DNA from: an uncultured Candidatus Saccharibacteria bacterium
GTDB lineage: Bacteria > Patescibacteriota > Saccharimonadia > Saccharimonadales > Saccharimonadaceae
DNA: 27,857 nucleotides
NCBI GenBank assembly: GCA_938039975.1
Contig: CALHTM010000016.1
Span: 1 to 27,857, forward strand
Reading direction: 5' to 3'
The position numbers were made by a program, and so were the translations under genes. Shown one piece after another: positions 13,708 through 21,417 of the stretch. The notes beneath the pieces are model-generated. The model searched no databases. It was given only the letters and a program-made list of their open reading frames with translations, and had not been told where the DNA came from. Position 1 is the first letter of the stretch; each line of letters opens with the position of its first letter.

Positions 13708-14031
13708 CTCATGCTCACTGTAGTGGCTAGCCTTTCGGCTATGGTCCTGTCTATCTTTCTCACCGCCTCCCTGTGGCGGAAGCGGAGAGTGGGGAGTGCC
13801 CACGTATCACTCTTAGGAGTGATGCTTACTATCATTTTCCTGTACTCTGCAGCTACTCATTATGGGAGCGTTTATAAAAACTACGAGGCCGCTGCATGGG
13901 CGGCGCTGGCCGCGTACATAGCGGCGGCAATATTCGCTGTAAAAGAGCATAGGTCCAAGATCACAGCTTGTATCTTCAGGCTGTGGATCTGCTCTCGTGA
14001 GGAGTATCCCCCAAGCTCAGACGACGCATGA
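13705..14031 (+). CDS. Small membrane protein D (108 aa)
   Basis: Unrecognised. Predicted helices lie at about 2-22 (LMLTVVASLSAMVLSIFLTA), 36-50 (SLLGVMLTIIFLYSA) and 62-80 (EAAAWAALAAYIAAAIFAV), with basic RKRR after the first and a Cys/Trp-containing tail ending SSDDA. I start at 13705, where SD spacing is 7 nt; ATG 13699 would leave only 1 nt. A strong promoter, three leader hairpins and a start hairpin precede it, and the 3' block shared with ORF A follows. It sits alone between tgt and nusA on its own transcript. Function unknown; it belongs with the other cassette proteins by architecture rather than by sequence. Confidence 0.6.
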   Translation: MLMLTVVASLSAMVLSIFLTASLWRKRRVGSAHVSLLGVMLTIIFLYSAATHYGSVYKNYEAAAWAALAAYIAAAIFAVKEHRSKITACIFRLWICSREEYPPSSDDA

Positions 14032-14036
14032 GGTGC

Positions 14037-14084
14037 GGGGGCGGGATGCGCGATTTGTTTCGCCGTCCCGCCCCCAACTCAACT
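14037..14084 (+). repeat. 3' hairpin block, copy 2 (shared with 2784-2830)
   Basis: GGGGGCGGGA (14037-14046) pairs perfectly with TCCCGCCCCC (14066-14075), followed by AACTCAACT as in copy 1. It starts 6 nt after the ORF D stop. Confidence 0.75.
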
Positions 14085-14118
14085 CTTTGTGAAATATTTT
14101 TGTATCGCACTGCTGGCC

Positions 14119-14148
14119 TTGACGACGCCAGCCCTCGCGTGTTACATT
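14119..14148 (+). promoter_or_regulatory. nusA promoter
   Basis: TTGACG (14119-14124), 18-nt spacer, TACATT (14143-14148). It gives a leader of about 60 nt ending in AGAAAGGA before the ATG. Confidence 0.6.
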
Positions 14149-14213
14149 AAGTACGTACTCATCCGGCCGGCAGGTCGGTTGTTTTCGTATTGGAACTAAA
14201 AGAAAGGAATTAT

Positions 14214-15329
14214 ATGGAAGATTTGAATATCAAGCAGTTGACGCTAGCAGTGCGGGCGATTGCTGATGAAAAGGCGTTGCCTGAAGAAACCGTATTAAAC
14301 GTAATCGAGCAGGCAATCGCTGCTGCCTGGCGCCGCGATAACGGCGAGCGCGAGCAAAATGTGCGCGCTGAACTTAATATCAATGACGGCACCGCCAAGG
14401 TGTTTGTTCAGCGCGAAGTCGTCGAGGATGTCGTCAATCCGGCCACCGAAATCAGCTTGGCGGGCGCTCGGGTAGAGAAGCCAGATGCTCAGTTAGGGGA
14501 TACTGTCGAGGAAGCCCATGAAGTTAAGTCCTTTGGCCGAGTGGCCGCCCAGACTGCCAAGCAGGTCGTCATGCAGCGCTTGCGCGAAGCCGAGCGCGAA
14601 GTTGTTCTGGCAGAGTTCGAAGATAAAATCGGTACGGTCGTTACCGGTATGGTGCAGCGTGTCGAGCCGCGCGTGGTGCGTGTCGAGTTAGGCAAGGCCA
14701 CTGGTATTATCCCGCAGAGTGAGCAGATTCAAGGCGAGTTTTACAAAATTGGCTCGCGGATCAAAGTATTAATCAAAGACATCGAACGCGAAGGTCGCGG
14801 CCCGCAGCTAATCCTCAGCCGCGGCAGCGAGGACTTTATCGAATATCTCTTTCGCCAAGAAGTGCCCGAGATGGAAACTGGCGCCGTCGAGATCAAAGGT
14901 ATCGCTCGCGAAGCTGGCCGCCGCACCAAACTTGCGGTTGCTAGCACGGTGCCAGGCGTTGATCCGGTCGGAACGTTCGTCGGCGGTCACGGCGCGCGCG
15001 TCAATGCGGTGATGAGCGAAATCGGCGAGCAAGAGAAAATCGATATCGTTACTTATGATGATAATATGGACACGTATATCCGTAATGCTCTTAGCCCGGC
15101 TGAGATTGTTAAAGTCGAGATTGATAAGGACAAAAAAACCGCCAATGTTTATGTTACTGAAGACCAGCAATCAATCGCTATCGGCCGCGGCGGACAAAAT
15201 GTGCGTTTGGCGAGCCGCCTGACTGGCTACGAATTGAACATCGAGACCACAGCGCCGAAATCAGCCGAGAAAAAACCGCGCAAGAACGTCGAGGAAGATT
15301 TGTTTAGCGCTATCGAAAATCAAGACTAA
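14214..15329 (+). CDS. nusA: Transcription termination/antitermination factor NusA
   Basis: NusA binds RNA polymerase and nascent RNA to control pausing, termination and antitermination. The 371-aa protein has the usual N-terminal polymerase-binding domain (about 1-125), S1 domain (about 130-200: GTVVTGMVQRVEPRVVRVEL) and two KH domains, with VPGVDPVGTFVGGHGARVNAV in KH1 and SIAIGRGGQNVRLASRLTGYEL in KH2. It lacks the acidic repeats of E. coli NusA, matching the short Gram-positive form. ATG 14214 follows AGAAAGGA. Unlike the classical rimP-nusA-infB operon, it stands without those neighbours. The next gene, clpC, has its own promoter. Confidence 0.97.
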   Translation: MEDLNIKQLTLAVRAIADEKALPEETVLNVIEQAIAAAWRRDNGEREQNVRAELNINDGTAKVFVQREVVEDVVNPATEISLAGARVEKPDAQLGDTVEEAHEVKSFGRVAAQTAKQVVMQRLREAEREVVLAEFEDKIGTVVTGMVQRVEPRVVRVELGKATGIIPQSEQIQGEFYKIGSRIKVLIKDIEREGRGPQLILSRGSEDFIEYLFRQEVPEMETGAVEIKGIAREAGRRTKLAVASTVPGVDPVGTFVGGHGARVNAVMSEIGEQEKIDIVTYDDNMDTYIRNALSPAEIVKVEIDKDKKTANVYVTEDQQSIAIGRGGQNVRLASRLTGYELNIETTAPKSAEKKPRKNVEEDLFSAIENQD

Positions 15330-15353
15330 AACCCGCAGCCGCTTTTTTGCAAA

Positions 15354-15380
15354 TTAGCACTCTGCCTTGACGAGTGCTAA
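15354..15380. promoter_or_regulatory. CIRCE operator (HrcA site) upstream of clpC
   Basis: TTAGCACTC (15354-15362), 9-nt spacer, GAGTGCTAA (15372-15380): an exact match to the CIRCE consensus. It overlaps the clpC promoter, so HrcA should repress the operon until heat or protein-folding stress. Confidence 0.93.
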
Positions 15381-15395
15381 TTTGTTATGTATAAT
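15367..15395 (+). promoter_or_regulatory. clpC promoter within the CIRCE element
   Basis: TTGACG (15367-15372), 17-nt spacer, TATAAT (15390-15395). The -35 lies in the CIRCE spacer, which explains repression by HrcA. Confidence 0.85.
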
Positions 15396-15432
15396 TGGCT
15401 GTAATGGGCAATACGCTCAGAACGGAGAACTG

Positions 15433-17913
15433 ATGATGCCAGAAGATTTTGCAGATTTTATTTCGCGATTGACCGACAATGCGCGCGCTAGCGTCCAGCA
15501 TGCTGACGCGATTGCTCGCGGTAATGGCAGTAATTACATTGGAACAGAGCACTTGTTGCTCGGCGTTTTGGCGCAAGGGTCGAGCTCGGCGGCGCAGGTA
15601 TTGACTGACGCTGGCGTGACCCTGCAACAAGCTGAAATGATTCTGGATATCAAACCGTCGCGAGTGGTTACTAGTACTGGTATGGTGGGCCTTAGCGAGA
15701 CGGCTTTATTGACATTGCGCATGGCATGGGAAGCGGCACGCGAGTACGGCCATGATTATCTCGGTACAGAGCATATCTTATACAGCGTCCTACGACAAGG
15801 AAATGCCCGAGCGACAGCGCTGCTGCGCGAGATGGGCATCAATGTCGATATGATAATCAGCGAACTCGAGAAGTCGTTTGAAGAGAATCGCGGCGAACAT
15901 GGCGATATTGCTACTGAACCGCGGCGCCGCGGCAACACGCGCGGCGGGGCGCTTAGCGCCTTTGGCATGGATTTGACGGCACGAGCGGCCAATGGCGAGC
16001 TTGACCCGATGATTGGCCGCGACAAAGAGCTGGAGCGAATGATCACTATCCTTAGCCGCCGTACCAAGAATAATCCAGTATTGATTGGCGACCCAGGCGT
16101 TGGCAAAACCGCTATCGTCGAGGGACTGGCGCAGCGGATCGTCCGCGAGGACGTACCGGGCCATTTGTTGGATCGCCGCGTGGTTATGTTAGACATGGCG
16201 GCGATGATTGCCGGTACCAAATATCGCGGCGAATTCGAGGATCGGCTGAAAAAGGTAATCGCTGAAGTGAAAAAACAAGGTAACATAATTCTTTTTATTG
16301 ATGAATTACACCTGCTGGTTGGCGCTGGCGCCTCGGAAGGTTCGATGGATGCAGCGAATATTCTCAAGCCGGCATTGGCGCGTGGCGAGCTGCATATGAT
16401 TGGCGCGACGACTCTCGACGAATACCGCAAGCATATCGAGAAAGACACGGCGCTAGAACGGCGTTTCCAGACTATCGTTGTCAAAGAGCCAACTATGGCG
16501 CAGACAATCGCTATTTTGAAAGGTCTTAAAAATTATTATGAAAAGCATCATGGCGTCAAAATCACCAACGAAGTGATTGAGTCAGCAGTATATATGAGCG
16601 ACCGCTACGTCAGCGACCGTTTCATGCCTGATAAAGCAATTGACGTGCTCGACGAGGCGGCTGCCCGAGTTCGCGTCAAGCGGGGCCATCGTCCGAGCCG
16701 CGAGCGCGAATATCTCAAAGAACTCAAGCACCTAAATGAGCGCATGGAGGACGCTGTCTTGCACGAAGATTATCAGCGAGCCGCTATGTACAAACAGCGC
16801 ATTAGCCAGATTAGTAAAAAACTCGAGACAGAAGTTGCTGCCCAAAAAGGCCGACGTGCTATTCAACTGACCGATGACGATGTGGCGCATGCTATCGCTG
16901 TGATGACCAACATTCCAGTCGAAAAAGTCCAGACTAGCGAAGCGAAGTTGCTGCGCCAGCTCGAAAAGCATCTCGGTAAGTATATCATTGGCCAGCGCGA
17001 GGCTATCGGTAAAGTGGCGCGGGCAATCCGCCGCAGCCGCAGCGGCGTAGCTAGCAGTCAGCGGCCGATTGGCAGTTTCGTCTTCATGGGGCCGACTGGT
17101 GTCGGTAAAACTCAGCTAGCTAAAGTGCTGGCACGAGAAGTTTTCGGTAGCGAAGAAGCGCTTATCAAAATCGACATGAGCGAATTCGGCGAGAAGCATA
17201 ATACGTCGCGCCTGCTCGGGGCGCCAGCTGGTTATGTCGGTTACGAGGACGGCGGTAAATTGACTGACAAAGTTCGCCGCCAGCCGTACAGCGTGGTGCT
17301 TTTTGACGAAATTGAAAAGGCGCATCCAGACGTATTCAACCTGCTGCTGCAGCTACTGGAAGATGGGACGATGACTGATGCTAAGGGGCGCGAAGTTAGC
17401 TTTCGCAATACGATTATCATCTTGACTAGCAATCTCGGCGCCGACAAGATGACCAAAGAGTCGGAACTTGGCTTTCACTCTAGCCGCGACAAAGGCAGCG
17501 AAATTGACGATTTGCACCGCCGCAATGCTAAATTTGCTCGCGATGCTCTCGATAAATTTATGCGCCCCGAGTTGATTAATCGCTTTGACGGGATTATCAC
17601 TTTCCGAGCGTTGACTCGCGCCGAGGTCGGCAAGATCTTCGACCTGCTAATCGGCGAGCTGCGCCAGCGTTTGGTGCGCAAAGGCCTGGCCCTTACGATT
17701 AAACCTAGTGCCAAAAAATTCCTTATCGACAAGGGTTACAGTATCAAATACGGCGCCCGTCCGCTGCGCCGCGTCATCGAGGACGAGGTTGAGCATGCTA
17801 TTGCTGAGCAAGTACTTGACGGCGCCTATGCTAAAGGTGATATCCTAGAAGTAGGGATCAAGAAAGGAGCGATAGCGATTGAACGGCGCAGCGAAACCGA
17901 CAGCCAGACGTAG
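15433..17913 (+). CDS. clpC: AAA+ protease ATPase subunit ClpC
   Basis: ClpC unfolds proteins and feeds them to ClpP. The 826-aa protein has paired Clp_N repeats (about 5-145: IGTEHLLLGVLAQG and LGTEHILYSVLRQG), D1 with GDPGVGKTA and FIDELHLLVGAG, the UVR-like middle segment with MEDAVLHEDYQRAAMYKQRI, and D2 with GPTGVGKTQLAK and FDEIEKAHPDVFN. The LGF loop (in ESELGFHSS) that docks ClpP is present. ATG 15433 follows GGAG; an adjacent ATG at 15436 is equally possible. It heads a run with the HExxH gene (35-nt overlap), radA and the PIN-TRAM gene. CIRCE control differs from the CtsR control of Bacillus clpC. Confidence 0.97.
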   Translation: MMPEDFADFISRLTDNARASVQHADAIARGNGSNYIGTEHLLLGVLAQGSSSAAQVLTDAGVTLQQAEMILDIKPSRVVTSTGMVGLSETALLTLRMAWEAAREYGHDYLGTEHILYSVLRQGNARATALLREMGINVDMIISELEKSFEENRGEHGDIATEPRRRGNTRGGALSAFGMDLTARAANGELDPMIGRDKELERMITILSRRTKNNPVLIGDPGVGKTAIVEGLAQRIVREDVPGHLLDRRVVMLDMAAMIAGTKYRGEFEDRLKKVIAEVKKQGNIILFIDELHLLVGAGASEGSMDAANILKPALARGELHMIGATTLDEYRKHIEKDTALERRFQTIVVKEPTMAQTIAILKGLKNYYEKHHGVKITNEVIESAVYMSDRYVSDRFMPDKAIDVLDEAAARVRVKRGHRPSREREYLKELKHLNERMEDAVLHEDYQRAAMYKQRISQISKKLETEVAAQKGRRAIQLTDDDVAHAIAVMTNIPVEKVQTSEAKLLRQLEKHLGKYIIGQREAIGKVARAIRRSRSGVASSQRPIGSFVFMGPTGVGKTQLAKVLAREVFGSEEALIKIDMSEFGEKHNTSRLLGAPAGYVGYEDGGKLTDKVRRQPYSVVLFDEIEKAHPDVFNLLLQLLEDGTMTDAKGREVSFRNTIIILTSNLGADKMTKESELGFHSSRDKGSEIDDLHRRNAKFARDALDKFMRPELINRFDGIITFRALTRAEVGKIFDLLIGELRQRLVRKGLALTIKPSAKKFLIDKGYSIKYGARPLRRVIEDEVEHAIAEQVLDGAYAKGDILEVGIKKGAIAIERRSETDSQT

Positions 17914-18901
17914 TATTGTCTCGAAAATCATCGCTTTGATGGCAGTGATAAGTATTGCTGTTGGCGGTTTTTTCTACGGGCAGACAGCCTTTGATACTTA
18001 TCGAGCGTCGACTTTCACGCCGCCTGCAGCTGTTGCCGCGGTTGAAGATTCAATCAAGCTGACTCCGGCGGCGCAGCGAACCTTCCGAGCAACTCAGCCA
18101 GCTATTGAGACTAGCGATCAGTTCAATGCTCATTGCAAAAGTACCGAACGTACCGCAGCCATCTTGGGCTGCTACTATGGCGATAAGATTTATCTTTTTG
18201 ACGTCGAAAATGCCGAATTAGCTGGCGCCAAAGAAGTAACGGCGGCGCACGAATTGTTGCACGCCCAGTATGCGCGGCTGAATATCTTCGAGCGGCCTAA
18301 AGTCGACGCTATGATCAAAAAGGCTTATCAAAAGGTCAAAAATGATTCGGAAATTGCCAAAGCTATGGAATACTACCGCGAGGCCGAGCCAGGCGCCGAG
18401 CTAGATGAACTACATTCGATTATCGGTACCACGATTGGCGAGCTTGATTCCGACCTTGAACAGTATTATGCGCGTTATTTCACTGATCGAGCGTCAATTG
18501 TCGCCAAAAACCAAGCTTACACGGCAGTATTTACCCGAGTTAACGTTCGGGCTGAAGCGCTGCAATCCAAACTGCAGTCAGCCGCTAAGCAAATCAAACA
18601 AGATGTCGAAGCTTATCAGTCCGATTTATCGCAAATTAACGCTGATATTAATAGTTTTAATGAACGGGCCAGGAGCGGTGAGTTTAGTTCGCAAGCTGAT
18701 TTCACGGTGGCGCGGTCGGCGCTGCAGCAGCGAATTAGCGCTATCAATGCTCGGCAGGGTTCGCTCAATTCGCGGATTAAAGCTTACAATGACGATGTGG
18801 CAACTCTCAAAAGCTTAGCTGTTAAAGCCGATCAGCTCAATCAAAGCATCAACGGCGTAGCCGCGCCGGCCGGAGTAAATAGTGGCCAAAGCGCGCAGTA
18901 A
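17879..18901 (+). CDS. Membrane-anchored HExxH protein, putative zinc metallopeptidase (340 aa)
   Basis: A basic N-terminus and one helix (about 16-34, IIALMAVISIAVGGFFYG) anchor the protein. The outside part carries AAHELLHAQYARL with the zinc-peptidase motif H124-E-L-L-H128; a Glu or His in the downstream YYREAEPGAELDELHS segment may be the third ligand. From about 200 to 320 it is a heptad-rich coiled coil (ALQSKLQSAAKQIKQD and on). The TTG start at 17879 has AAAGGAG 10 nt upstream and lies inside the clpC end, overlapping by 35 nt, which implies translational coupling; later ATGs would cut the membrane helix. I do not recognise the family. A cell-envelope protease co-expressed with ClpC under HrcA control is the likely role (inference). 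Confidence 0.75.
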   Translation: MNGAAKPTARRSIVSKIIALMAVISIAVGGFFYGQTAFDTYRASTFTPPAAVAAVEDSIKLTPAAQRTFRATQPAIETSDQFNAHCKSTERTAAILGCYYGDKIYLFDVENAELAGAKEVTAAHELLHAQYARLNIFERPKVDAMIKKAYQKVKNDSEIAKAMEYYREAEPGAELDELHSIIGTTIGELDSDLEQYYARYFTDRASIVAKNQAYTAVFTRVNVRAEALQSKLQSAAKQIKQDVEAYQSDLSQINADINSFNERARSGEFSSQADFTVARSALQQRISAINARQGSLNSRIKAYNDDVATLKSLAVKADQLNQSINGVAAPAGVNSGQSAQ

Positions 18902-20237
18902 TTTCGTCTGCCAAAATTGCGGCGCCAGCTATCCGAAATGGACTGGCAAGTGCGAGAATTGCGGCGAGTGGAACACGCTCGTCGAACAAGTAGTCGAGAC
19001 TAAGGGTGCTTCGGTGGTAGCGCGCAGCTATTCGCGCGGTAAAATCCTAAAGCCGCAGTCGATGCGTTCAATTGCCACTGAGGACTCAGTGAAACGCTTG
19101 CCGACCGGTATTACCGACCTCGACGCAGTGCTAGGCGGCGGGATTCTGCCGGCAGGTGTAATGCTGCTAGCGGGACAGCCGGGTATCGGTAAATCGACAC
19201 TATTGATGCAGGTAGCAGCGCATGTTGCCGAGCAATCATCGGTCCTATATGTCAGCGGCGAGGAAAGCGCTTCCCAGGTTAAGCTCCGCGCTACGCGTCT
19301 CGGTGCTACCTCTGGCGATGACCTGCAGTTTGTCGCTAGCACTAGCGCTGACGACATTGCTGCGACAATTCGCAGCGGCCAATATAAATTGGTAATTATC
19401 GACAGTATTCAGACGCTTAGCCTCGAGGAAATCGCCAGCGCGCCAGGTACCGTTAGCCAGATTACCAACTCAAGTAATGTCATCATCCGAGCAGCAAAAG
19501 CTTCGGGTGCAGCGGTAATTTTAGTGGGCCACGTCACCAAGGAGGGCTCGATCGCCGGACCGAAAGTTCTCGAGCATCTAGTCGATGTGGTCTTGCAATT
19601 CGAAGGTGACCGTTACGGCGGCTTCAAAGTGGTGCGCGCCGTCAAGAATCGCTACGGCTCGACTAGCGAAGCGGCAATTTTCGAGATGAACGATAAGGGT
19701 TTGCGGGTCGTCGAAAATCCGTCAGCCGCGCTATTGGCCGAGCGCCAAAACGCCGATGGTTCGGTGGTATTGGCGACGCTTGAAGGCAACCGTCCGATTC
19801 TCGTTGAGATCCAAGCTCTTGTCAATTCGACTAATTTCGGGTATCCTAAGAGGACAGCCAGCGGTTTCGATCTCAACCGCCTCAATCTGCTCATCGCGGT
19901 GCTAGAGAAGCGCACCAAATTGAATTTATCCGATAAAGATATTTATGTGAATGTGGTTGGCGGCTTGAAGCTTGCCGACCGGGCAGCAGACTTGGCGGTG
20001 GCGATGGCGATTGCTAGCGCGGCGGCTGGGCGTAAACTCGACGACGGCCTGGTGGTGTTTGGCGAAGTGGGCTTAGGCGGCGAGATTCGCTCGGCACAAG
20101 GCGCCGACAAGCGCTTGAACGAAGCCAAAAAACTCGGTTTCACCCAAGCGATTGCGCCAGCAACCTCTGGCAAAAAGAATTCATTTGTAAAAGGCGTCAA
20201 AGATTTACGCCAAGCTTTGATCGGCTATCTCAAGTAG
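18882..20237 (+). CDS. radA: DNA repair protein RadA (Sms)
   Basis: RadA is a hexameric RecA-like DNA helicase that promotes branch migration in recombination and, in naturally competent bacteria, in transformation. The 451-aa protein has the N-terminal zinc finger (C10-x2-C13, C24-x2-C27), Walker A AGQPGIGKSTLL, VLYVSGEES, Walker B VIIDSIQTL, the RadA-specific KNRYGSTSE and a C-terminal Lon-protease-like domain (DIYVNVVGGLKLADRAADLA, FGEVGLGGEIR). Its GTG start at 18882 overlaps the preceding gene by 20 nt and has GGAG upstream. The clpC-radA-yacL order is widespread in Gram-positive bacteria. Confidence 0.97.
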   Translation: MAKARSNFVCQNCGASYPKWTGKCENCGEWNTLVEQVVETKGASVVARSYSRGKILKPQSMRSIATEDSVKRLPTGITDLDAVLGGGILPAGVMLLAGQPGIGKSTLLMQVAAHVAEQSSVLYVSGEESASQVKLRATRLGATSGDDLQFVASTSADDIAATIRSGQYKLVIIDSIQTLSLEEIASAPGTVSQITNSSNVIIRAAKASGAAVILVGHVTKEGSIAGPKVLEHLVDVVLQFEGDRYGGFKVVRAVKNRYGSTSEAAIFEMNDKGLRVVENPSAALLAERQNADGSVVLATLEGNRPILVEIQALVNSTNFGYPKRTASGFDLNRLNLLIAVLEKRTKLNLSDKDIYVNVVGGLKLADRAADLAVAMAIASAAAGRKLDDGLVVFGEVGLGGEIRSAQGADKRLNEAKKLGFTQAIAPATSGKKNSFVKGVKDLRQALIGYLK

Positions 20238-20271
20238 TCAATAGTCAATCAAAGCAAAAAGAAAGGAAAAT

Positions 20272-21327
20272 ATGCAAACCAAAGACTTAATATTATTGGC
20301 GGTAACGCTGCTTATTTTGGGCGAGGTGTCGTACTTATTAGCGCGCCTGCCCAAAAACTCCATCAAATCAAAAGATCGGGCTATCTTGGTAGATACCTCG
20401 GTGCTGATGGACGGGCGAATTGTACCGGTAGCGCAAACTGGCTTTATCGGCGGTACGCTGGTGATTCCACGCTCGGTTATCGGCGAACTGCAGTTTCTGG
20501 CTGATCATGCTGACGCTGATAAACGTGCTCGCGCTCGCTATGGGCTTGATGTGGTCACCGAGCTGCAAGCTATGGAACGCGTCAACGTCGAATTGCTGCA
20601 AGACGGCAGCCACGCTCGCGAAGGTGTCGACGACCGCCTGCTCAAGCTAGCTAAGCAGCACGGCGCAGTGATCATGACGCTAGATTATAATCTAAACAAG
20701 GTTGCCGCCGTCGAGGGTACCGAAGTGCTAAACCTTAACGAATTAGCGCAGAGTATCCGGATGGAGCATCTACCCGGCGAGAAAATCACGTTAGAGCTTA
20801 TTCAGAAGGGGCAGGACGCGCATCAGGGCGTGGGCTACCTACCAGACGGCACAATGGTTGTCGTCGAGCAGGCGAGCGCTCAGATAGGTCAGACGCTAAA
20901 TGTCGAAATTATCCGTAATTTGCAGACCGCAGCTGGCCGGATGATCTTTGCCAAGAAAATAGAGACCGTTAGCAAACCTCTTAAATCGACCACCAAAGCT
21001 GCGGGCAAAACTCAAAAAACGGCAAAAATCGCAGCCACAGCAGTATCAAAAACGCCCGCGAAAAGTACTGCTAGCGCCAAGCAGCGTCCTGCCGGCCGCA
21101 CTCGCGGCCAATCGTCAGCTGGCAGCGCTAGCAACCGTGATTTGGTCAAGGCAAAGGCATCAGGCGAAACTAAAACTCAAGCTAAACCAGCCAGTAAAAA
21201 AGCTAATTCGCCGAAAACAAAACCGCAGCTGAAGCCAGCTGCTCCAGCGACCCGTCGCCAGAGTGCTCGCCGCCGCCCAGACCACGAGAGCGACTTGATC
21301 GACCTAGTCAATAGCCAAAGCCAATAA
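20272..21327 (+). CDS. PIN-TRAM domain membrane protein (YacL-like)
   Basis: One membrane helix (about 6-24) is followed by a PIN nuclease-like domain (about 37-150): AILVDTSVLMDGRIV with D41, IPRSVIGELQFLAD, DDRLLKLAKQHGAVIMTLD with the further acidic residues. A TRAM domain (about 165-222: HLPGEKITLELIQKG, GVGYLPDGTMVVVE) follows, and then a long Lys/Ala/Thr/Pro-rich basic tail (about 230-340) with no fold, probably nucleic-acid binding. Bacillus YacL has the PIN-TRAM layout but more N-terminal membrane helices. AGAAAGGA precedes ATG 20272. Position after radA matches the Bacillus radA-disA-yacL order without disA. RNase activity is plausible but unproven. Confidence 0.9.
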   Translation: MQTKDLILLAVTLLILGEVSYLLARLPKNSIKSKDRAILVDTSVLMDGRIVPVAQTGFIGGTLVIPRSVIGELQFLADHADADKRARARYGLDVVTELQAMERVNVELLQDGSHAREGVDDRLLKLAKQHGAVIMTLDYNLNKVAAVEGTEVLNLNELAQSIRMEHLPGEKITLELIQKGQDAHQGVGYLPDGTMVVVEQASAQIGQTLNVEIIRNLQTAAGRMIFAKKIETVSKPLKSTTKAAGKTQKTAKIAATAVSKTPAKSTASAKQRPAGRTRGQSSAGSASNRDLVKAKASGETKTQAKPASKKANSPKTKPQLKPAAPATRRQSARRRPDHESDLIDLVNSQSQ

Positions 21328-21348
21328 AATCGCCAACGCGATATATAG

Positions 21349-21378
21349 ATAGCACGCTGCTAGGAGCGTGCTATTTTG
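21349..21378 (+). terminator. Intrinsic terminator after the clpC-radA operon
   Basis: A perfect 10-bp stem ATAGCACGCT/AGCGTGCTAT with a 6-nt loop, followed by TTTTG. It lies between convergent genes and may also act on the PBP transcript. Confidence 0.85.
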
Positions 21379-21417
21379 CTGGGCTTTGGCGGCAAACTAC
21401 TGCGATACGAAGCGGAT

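Noticed and set aside
15756..16484. 242-codon minus-strand ORF inside clpC
   Set aside because: Ser/Arg/Ile-rich shadow of the Clp ATPase domain.
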